Shown piece by piece: positions 56,939 to 64,000 of a stretch of DNA of 64,000 nucleotides. Made by a program: the position numbers and the translations under genes. Numbering within the stretch: the first letter of the stretch is position 1; every line of letters begins with the position of its first letter. The notes under the pieces were generated by a model. That model saw only the letters and a list, made by a program, of their open reading frames with translations, was not told where the DNA came from and did no database searches. Origin of the DNA: Thalassia testudinum (lineage: Eukaryota > Streptophyta > Magnoliopsida > Alismatales > Hydrocharitaceae); the NCBI GenBank assembly GCA_037157565.1, contig JAZHRO010000014.1:96379501-96443500 (forward strand), given 5' to 3'.

Positions 56939-59741
56939 TGTTAACAACACTTGATGGAATTCCTTCCCCAGCAATGGCACCTAAATGTTACAACACTTGA
57001 TCGAGGTTTTAAATGATAAAAGATGTTGCGTCGCATAGTAGTATAGGGGATCAAGCATTGATAACAAATAAGAAGTTTTAATTACTCGAAAACCTAAATA
57101 TCCAAGGTCGAACATAGGGAGCAAATGAAATTTACTCACTAATCTCAATAAGGTAATTTGAACACTTAAATCTCCTCAAAATCTAATTCAGAATATAATG
57201 AAAGAGTTTATGAATTGAAATGTAGCAAAAATAAAAGAGAAATTGAGAGGAATAGAAAAAGGGTTGATTCTTCTTGGCTTGTGCTTTTAGCTTCTTCTTT
57301 TCTTTCCTTCCTTTCTCTTCTTCTTTCTTTGACTCCTCTTGCACAGTGCCTTTCTCTTCTTTCTTCTTTCTTTTTTTCCTTTCTCTTTGGTTCTGCTCTT
57401 TCTCTGCGTGCTTTAGCCTTGGCTTTTCTTCTTCTCTTCTTCCTTGACTTCTCTATCTTTCTTATTCTTCCTTCCCTTCTTTCCTTGGCTTCTTTCTTCC
57501 ATCAGCTTCTACCTTTGCCTCTTGCTTGGCTACACCTTCTCTTGGCTACATGCTTTCTCTTTCCCTTGGCTTCCTTCCTTTCTCTTCTTTGCTTGTGGCT
57601 ACACCTTCCTCTTCCTTTGGCCTTAGCTTTTCTTCTTTTCCCTCTTCTCTACCCTGCACACTGAAGAGCAAAACCTATCCCCTGCCATCCCCTACGTCGA
57701 TCTCTCTCTATTTCTCTCTTCGATTCACTCTCCTAGAGTCGGGTAATCGGGTCGAGTTTGCGTGCCCGGGTCCAGGTGCACTGGCATGGTGTAGTGTGCG
57801 AGGAGTGTAGGGTATACGGGTCAGGTACTAGGTCTATGTGGGTGTGCATCGCAGACGAGGCGAGGGAGTGGGCAATGGACCTCACCCCGTGTCGTTTGAG
57901 GCGATAAGCTAAAAACACGAAAATAATTTAAGCAATGTACCTCACTCCTGAGTTCACGAGGTGGGACTAAAAGTCCCACCAGCTTCTTTGCAAACACCCA
58001 CAGGATGACTTTTTCAATTGCCGCAGCTTCAGTCACTCACTAAGAGAATTTCCTGGCTATGTGCATGCACAAGACCAACCCGCTTCACCTGGGACTCTTA
58101 TGCCTGGAGCACACGACCTGAAGCGAAGCTTGCAAGCAAGCTTGCTTTTGCGTCAATGGAGGAAGTGGGGTCGACCTGCATTTCACTCAATATGGCCTGT
58201 CGACCCCATTAAAACACATGACGAGCTTCACCGTGTCACGGCGAAGGTGAGGCGGTGGCTAGGTCGCTCTGTGGCTGTGTCTATGGGTGTGTTTGGGGAG
58301 CATTTAGGGAGGTCATGGTGGTCGATGGAAGAGCGGAATGTGCACAGTGGATGATGGTGGAGATGATGAGGGGTCTGGCGAGGCATGTGGAGGTGCGGAG
58401 TGGTGGAAGCACCTTTACCGGTGGTCGACCGGAGATGGAGAAGGTGGTGGTGGTTTGAGGCGTCAAAGGTTCTAAAGTAGAAACTAAGAGAGGGGAAATG
58501 AAGAGGGGAGAGAGAGGAATAGTTCTAACCTAGCTAAGTGGACGAAGGGGAATAGAAGGGACGTTGGCCGTACCTGCCACCGTCGGAGAAGACGATAACA
58601 GTGGAGGGAGAATGGCAATGACAATGGGGCAGGAGGTGCGCACGCGGGTATTGCGTGACACGGAGGAAGGAGACGAAGAAGTCTCTGCAACTGGTATTGT
58701 GGCGGAGCGACAAGAAGGAGGAGAAGAGGGTGTCGGAGCTCGCTGGTCACCTGGCCAGAGGAAAGGAGATGAAATTGGGGGTATTTCTCCGACCAAGTCA
58801 AGCTGAAAAGATGCGGTCGGAGGTGGTGGTGCTTTTGTAGGCACTGCCAGGGGCTCTTGTGCTTGGAAGACAAGCTTCCAAGCGCAAAAGTCCTCATCGG
58901 AGATGGAATGTGGAAGATATCGACATCTCTTATGCATTCGCATGAGAGATTTGATGCAAATCAGATCCTACAATCATGCTCAGATGGAAGGGAATTCCTC
59001 AGAGAATCTCCCTTCCAAATCTGGGAGGAGATCTCTGAGGAATCAGGGAGTACTCCCCCTCCATTCCTCGCCAGAGTAGGATTCCTCTGCTTTAATGGTG
59101 GAGGGACCGGATTGTAAGAGTGGAGAGGAAGTTAGGGGGGTCTATGCAAGGGTTTTCAAACGTTAGGGGCCAGAATGTAATTAGCTGGACTATTTTGCAA
59201 AGTAGGTCAAGATGACCTCCCCTTAGGTCCAAATTTTGGTACAAACCTAATTTGGACCTAAGGAATCCATTGGTGAAGTTGGATTTTACACAAAAATTCA
59301 AATTAGGTCAATTAATGAGCTAGGACCCTAATCTAGGTCAAAATAGGTTCCAAAGGCGAATATGATGGTTCTAAACCTTAGGGAATATTTTTCCATGAAT
59401 TTTGGAGGGTTTAGTTGATTTTTATCTTGACCAGAATCTTGTTGAATTAAGCGGGTCTATTTTGGGGTTACAAGATGTCATTTAATTCTCAAATAATGAC
59501 CCATTTCTGACTGAACCAACCCACTTTTTATCTTGTTTAGACCATTTGACCTATGTTTAGCCTCTAAGAAGTCCTGTTGATGTACTGTAATGGTAAAATT
59601 ACAGTTTTATCCTTTATTTCATGTTTGCTACTCAGAACATTAATTCCTTGAATTAAGGCCTTCTCCAGGTTATGTAGGAGCTCTTATTCTCTTTTTTAGG
59701 TCAAAATGAGCTAGTTATGGCTCATGATGAGGTTCTCATCA
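56939..59741 (-). mobile_element. Element F: lineage II LTR with PBS and a 19-bp stub of the other LTR
   Basis: A full LTR (56986-59741, 2756 bp, minus orientation, sense start TGATGAGAACCTCATCA) is followed in sense by a PBS remnant (complement 56961-56983, TAGGTGCCATTGCTGGGG) and then only 19 bases (56939-56957) that match the LTR terminus. Target duplications are CCCAT (56934-56938) and CCCGT (59742-59746), and the E protease frame rejoins as FPVDFLVLDMD. So both true ends are kept, while the interior and most of the 3' LTR are deleted. It carries the snRNA-type promoter signature and the palindrome. Confidence 0.88.
57924..57967 (-). promoter_or_regulatory. snRNA-type promoter signature in element F
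   Basis: Sense strand GTCCCACCTCG (complement 57957-57967), 10 of 11 matches to the USE consensus, then 25 bp, then TTAAATTA (complement 57924-57931). Same arrangement as in N. Confidence 0.45.
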
Positions 59742-59915
59742 CCCGTAGACTTCCTCGTCCTTGACATGGATGTACCTAACGATTTGAGGAACACGCCCAT
59801 CATTTTGGGGCATCCATTCCTAGCTACCGCCAAGGCCAGCATAAACTGTGAAAGCGGTAGTATGGAGATTGCCTTTAGAGATAAGAAGCTAACTCTAGAT
59901 TTTTTAAGGCGATAA
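59742..59915 (+). pseudogene. Element E protease, C-terminal half
   Basis: VDFLVLDMDVPNDLRNTPII, then LGHPFLATAKASINC, collinear with D 29090-28930. The LGRPFLA motif reads LGHPFLA. Continues into the linker to reverse transcriptase. Confidence 0.88.
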
Positions 59916-60870
59916 GAGGATTTGAGGATTGTGGATTCATTGAGGGGCTCGAGGATCAGGAACTTGAGACTTGTATGATAATCAGTGCACTCGAGGACTC
60001 TACTAGCTTTAGCGAACCCAACCCACAACCCTCTGTGCTAGGCTTGCCACATCCTGAAGCAGTTGTTGATTTTGTTCATTGCTAGCCTCTTCCACTGGAT
60101 CGTCCAGATGAATCTTTGTTAGCATCCTCCCTAGCTTCTATTCTAAACCCACCTCAGGTTGAATTGAAACCATTGCCCAAAAATTTGAAACGAGTTCTTA
60201 GGACCTGAAAACACGCTCCCTGTGATTATTAGTGCTAATTTGACTGAGCAAGAATCGAGGTTAATCGAAGTCCTTAAAAATAACACGGAGGCAATTGGCT
60301 GGACCATCCACTACCTTAGGGGGATCAAGCCATCTTATTGTAATCATCATATTTTTGTGGAAGATGGATCCCACCCTTCTCACGAGATGCAAAGGAGACT
60401 AAACCCAAATATGCAAGAAGTGGTCAAGAAGGAGATAATTATGTGGCTCGATGCTAAAATTATATACCCAATCTCGGATAGTCCATGTGTGAGCCCCATT
60501 CAGATTATAACCAAGAGGACAGAAATAACCATTTCGACTAACGAGAAAGGGGAAACCTTCACCACTCGTTCAGCTTCTACTTGGAGAGTCTATATTGACT
60601 ATAGGAAGCTGAACACTGCCACTAAAAAGGATCACTTTCCCTTGCCGTCCATCGATTAAATCCTTGAAAGGTTAGCTGGGAAAAAATACTTTTGCTTCCT
60701 ATACGGTTATTTGAGATATAACCAAGTCCCTATCCATCTCGAAGACCAGGAAAAGACAGCCTTCACATGTCCCTATGGAACCTTTACATTCCATAGAATG
60801 CCATTCGGCTTTGCAATGCACTTACAACTTTTCAAAGTTGCATGTTGGCCATCTTTTATGAAATGGTGGG
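59916..60870 (+). pseudogene. Element E linker and reverse transcriptase, N-terminal part
   Basis: Linker to about 60200 with VELKPLPKNLKRVL; then AIGWTIHYLRGIKPSYCNH, IYPISDSPCVSPIQ, WRVYIDYRKLNTATKKDHF and, after a TAA at 60658, TAFTCPYGTFTFHRMPFGF. This is the fingers-palm part. Interrupted by G right after FMKWWV-like sequence. Confidence 0.88.
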
Positions 60871-62385
60871 TGATTGCATGGTTTTCACGTGTTAGAAATC
60901 GGGGTTACAAGTAACCCGTCGTCGTAGTTGCAAAACACGTCGATCAGATAAAATTTATACTGAAACCCAAGGGAGTCCTGGGTCGAACACAGGGGGCGAT
61001 GTTTACTTTAAGTCAAAATTGCGCTTCGATTTTGTTTCTTTTTGAAGTTTTAGGGTTTTGTTATGTTTTTGTGTTTTTGAAATAAAAGACAAGCAATCAC
61101 AAGATAGAGGTGGAACCAAATGTGATGCATTGCATTAATGTCTATTACAATAAACTATGAAAGCATAAAAAGAGAGGGAGGTGAGAAGAAATCTCTTGAA
61201 TCGGTTGTTCAGCGAGACAACGGTGCCCGGTAGAAGCTTGAACGAAGGAGGTGAGGAGCAGGACAACGGAGGTGAGATGTAGGAGGAAGACGGGTAGAGG
61301 AAAGCTTTAGCATGGCTCTAGAATGGAGGTGAGAAGGCAGAGATGATTTGCTACTGGAATGTAGGTGGGAAGATGGCCCAAGGTGACCTATGAATAGGGA
61401 TGGGAAGATGGATGAATATTTGGTGAGGCAGAGGTTTGCTACACTGTTAAGAGCCTTGGGAGCTTGAGAACAAGCTCTAATGGTGCGTTGGTAGCCTTGC
61501 TAGAGCTTGGGAGTAGGTGGGAGTAGAGTAGGTAGAGATGGCTTGGAAAGGAGGGGGTGTAGGTCCTTTTCTAGTGTAGGAGAAGAGGCAAAAATAGGTA
61601 TGGGACCATTAGTGACATTCAGGCTGTCGCTGGAAGCGTTGCTGTAGGCAGCTCATGCCTACTCATGCCCACTCACGGCCACAGCTTGCTTTGCTCGCAA
61701 GAGAAGAATTAGCGACGGTTGTAAGCATCGCTGTAGGTCGGCTGATGCATCACTATAGGCCAACTCATGCGCCACTAGTGTGCGCTGTCTCGCCTTTGCC
61801 ACGCATGCTCACGCACTGGCATTGCACTGTGCACATGCACGCCTACACGCGTGCACGTGCATCCACGCTGCTGTGCTCGTGCGATGGTGCGTGCATGCGT
61901 TGGGCAGCCTGGGCTATGCCACGTTGCATAGTATGTGTCGTCCATCTTCTTTTCGTTGTAGGGGCCGCTATAGAGGTCGGATTGAGTCAATTTTCACACC
62001 ATTAGGTTGCGATCATTGACTCGAATCCATCAGCACAGTCAGATTTGTCGTTTGAAGCACCAAATTATGCCACCTTGTCCCTTGGCCGTTGATCTTCCTC
62101 GAATTGCATATGGTGCTATGCGACTCCGATCGAGGCAATTTCAGACGCATTGTACTCCGATCGTCGTCTTGATCAGATCCGTCTGGTCAGATCGTCATTC
62201 CGAGGCTTTGAAATAAATACCCTTCTCTCTAGACCACAAAATGGATGCAATTAACCTAAATTATATACAACTACTCTAGATGCATAATGATGCTTGCTAT
62301 TCAATATTTATAACATGAAATGCAAATCTAAGCCTAGGAACATGCATGAATAGGCATTTTACCCTCAATAAATGTGTTTACATCA
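60871..62385 (-). mobile_element. Element G: solo LTR of lineage I
   Basis: 1515 bp, no internal region. Plus-strand ends TGATTGCATGG and TTTACATCA, perfect target duplication GTGGG (60866-60870 and 62386-62390). Removal restores the reverse transcriptase as MVGDCLEVF. Sequence resembles the E LTR reversed, including the block around TTGCAAAACACG. A solo LTR arises by recombination between the two LTRs of a full element. The palindrome site is decayed (TATGCCACGTTGCATA near 61916). Confidence 0.9.
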
Positions 62386-63200
62386 GTGGGAGATTGTCTT
62401 GAGGTGTTCATGGGTGATTTCTCCATTTTTAGAGATTCTTTTTAGTCTTTCCTATCTAACCTGGAATTGATCCTCTAGAGATGCATCAAAACACGGCTGG
62501 TCCTTAGCTAGGCAATGAGCCACTTTATGACTCAGGAAGGCATTGTCTAGGGTCTTGTGGTCTCTAGTCGAGGTATTGAGGTTCATAAAGCTAAGGTAGA
62601 TGCTATCTTTAGGGTTCCTCCACCCACATCCATAAAACAGATCTACTCTTTCCTTAGGCATGTGGGTTTTTATAGAAGATTCATTAGGGACTTCACGAAG
62701 GTTGCTTGATCCTTGAGTAACCATCTAGCCAAAGACACGCCATTTGGGTTTGATGAATGATGCCGTAAGGCATTTGATTTATTAAAAATGGCAGTCATCT
62801 GTGCCCCGATGTTGCAACCAATGGTCTTGACAGGCCCATTTGAGATTATGGGTGACACATCTGATTATGTCGTTGGGGTTGTCTTGGGTCAGAAAATTGA
62901 GAAAAAGCCCTTTGTGATTTACTAGGCTAGCAAGACTCTAGAGGTGGCCTAGAGGAACTACACGGTTATAGAAAAAGAATTGCTAGCTATAGTTTTTTAT
63001 TTGGAAAAATTCAAGGCTTACTTGTTAGGTTCTTGTGTCATCATCTATACCAACCACTCAGCCTTGAAACATTTTTACGCCAAAAAGGATGCCAAACCCT
63101 AGCTTATTCGTTGGATTCTACTGCTTCAAGAATTTGATCAAGAAATCAGGGATAAAGTCGAGGCACAAAACATAGTGATGGATCACCTCTCGAGAATCCC
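62386..63200 (+). pseudogene. Element E reverse transcriptase end and RNase H
   Basis: Starts GDCLEVFMGDFSIF: the FMDD box reads FMGD (about 62407-62418), so one catalytic Asp is lost. RNase H: DTSDYVVGVVLGQKI, VIEKELLAIVFYLEKF and IYTNHSALKHFYAKKD, ending MDHLSRIP near 63200. Stops at several Gln/Trp codons. Confidence 0.87.
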
Positions 63201-64000
63201 AATTGATTCTCCCCATCAGGATGTCTCGATCTCTAAAACTTTTTCGGATGAGACTATCCTTATAGTCTCAAGTATCCGAACCCTCTGGTATGCGGATATA
63301 ATCAATTATTTGGTCACTGGTCAAATCCCCTAGGATTGGACCAAGCAACAACTGGGTAGACTTGTGTCTGAGGCCAAATATTATTTTTGGGATGATCTCG
63401 AGCTGTACCGCATCGGCATAGACCAGATTTTTCGTTGAGGCATCTTGGAAATTGAGTTCCATAGCAAACTTGACTTCTACTACACATCTGCATGTGGTGT
63501 GCACTTTTTCGGGAAAAAGATGGTAGAAAAAATCCTACAATCTGGATTCTATTGGCCGTCCTTATTTAAGGATGCCCAGGAATTCTCAAAGTCATGCACC
63601 CAATGCCGGACGCATGGGAACATGGCTAAGAGAGACATGATGCCCCTGAACGCAATACTTTTTGTCGAAATTTTTGACATTTGGGGCATCAACTTTGTGG
63701 GACCCTTCCCTCCTTTATTCGAACACCAATGTATTCTACTCGTTGTTGATTATATATCCAAATGGATTGAGGCAATTCCCACCTGGACTAATGACCACAA
63801 GGTGGTCATCGATTTTGTGAAGAAAAATATCTTCAGTCGGTTCGGGGTTCCTCGAGCAATTATCAGCGATGGTGGCATACATTTCACTCATGCGCAGTTT
63901 CGGAATTTACTGGGGAAATACGAGGTGAATCATGGGATTTCCACACCTTACCACCCTCAGACGAACGGATAGGCCGAGGTCTCCAATCGGGAGATCAAAA
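63201..64000 (+). pseudogene. Element E integrase, N-terminal and core part (cut by window end)
   Basis: Zinc-binding HHCC residues are present (FHSK, GVHFFGKK, SCTQCRTHG). The core shows IWGINFVGPF, where relatives have Asp at the Asn (first catalytic residue), ISDGGIHF with the second Asp, and TPYHPQTNG, then TAG and AEVSNREIK with the Glu. So the enzyme is dead twice over in this part. The sequence leaves the window before the C-terminal domain. Confidence 0.88.

Larger units (their letters stand above)
51651..64000 (+). mobile_element. Element E: Athila-type retrotransposon of lineage I, split by F and G, runs off the right edge
   Basis: Plus orientation: 5' LTR 51651-53331, PBS, leader, gag, protease, reverse transcriptase, RNase H and integrase up to 64000; the 3' end lies outside. 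Inserted in the CACTA second gene (flanking pentamer ACACT). Interrupted by F in the protease and by G in the reverse transcriptase; both interruptions rejoin cleanly when the inserted element and one target duplication are removed. Many CAG-to-TAG stops. Confidence 0.9.

Noticed and set aside
58245..58460. Plus-strand frames in F (97 and 67 codons)
   Set aside because: Overlapping frames in GC-rich LTR sequence, no counterpart in N or D.
61655..62019. His/Ala/Cys-rich frames of 116 and 79 codons in G
   Set aside because: Produced by GCATGC-rich sequence in a solo LTR; both strands open, no homologue in sister LTRs.
1..64000. Possible tRNA, rRNA, CRISPR array, prophage or bacterial operon
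   Set aside because: None seen; PBS sequences resemble only tRNA 3' ends and the repeats are LTRs or coding tandem repeats.

Overview
The window is from a flowering-plant nuclear genome, in a deep stack of nested transposable elements. I see no host gene, tRNA, rRNA, CRISPR array or bacterial-type operon. The evidence is Athila-type Ty3/gypsy retrotransposons with LTRs of about 1.5-2.8 kb and primer-binding sites of the tRNA-Asp type (TGGCGCCGTTGCCGGGGA), together with a CACTA (En/Spm) DNA transposon. The species cannot be named from this. I use letters for the elements.

Layout, oldest to youngest as implied by which element interrupts which. A CACTA element is the base layer (visible at 48142-51650, + strand). 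It was interrupted on the left by Athila element C (- strand, visible segments 17491-21390, 34461-34714 and 42489-48141) and on the right by Athila element E (+ strand, 51651 to the window end). C was then hit three times, each time on the - strand: by A (1-17490, runs off the left edge) in its 3' region, by D (21391-34460) at the start of its reverse-transcriptase region, and by B (34715-42488) between protease and reverse transcriptase. E was hit by F (56939-59741, an LTR with a primer-binding-site remnant) inside its protease and by G (60871-62385, a solo LTR) inside its reverse transcriptase. The youngest insertion is N (4221-14069, + strand) inside A. Target-site duplications or rejoined reading frames support most of these junctions.

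Two LTR lineages are present. Lineage I (A, B, C, E, G; LTR about 1.5-1.8 kb) and lineage II (D, F, N; LTR about 2.7 kb). In each, a gag-pol element (C and E; D) coexists with elements lacking gag-pol but sharing the LTR type, leader, 3' region and polypurine tracts (A and B; N). The non-coding-partner elements carry other proteins: N has an intact, acidic 543-residue ORF of unknown function between LTRs that differ at only nine positions, so it moved very recently. A and B carry decayed copies of a different, Ser/Tyr/Pro-rich ORF of similar length.

The gag-pol copies are all broken by stops and frameshifts, and catalytic residues are lost in C and E. The most interesting signals are non-coding: a hairpin plus polypurine-tract module present twice per element; a plant snRNA-type promoter (USE plus TATA at the Pol III spacing) inside lineage II LTRs; and long palindromes in both LTR types whose arms change together between copies.
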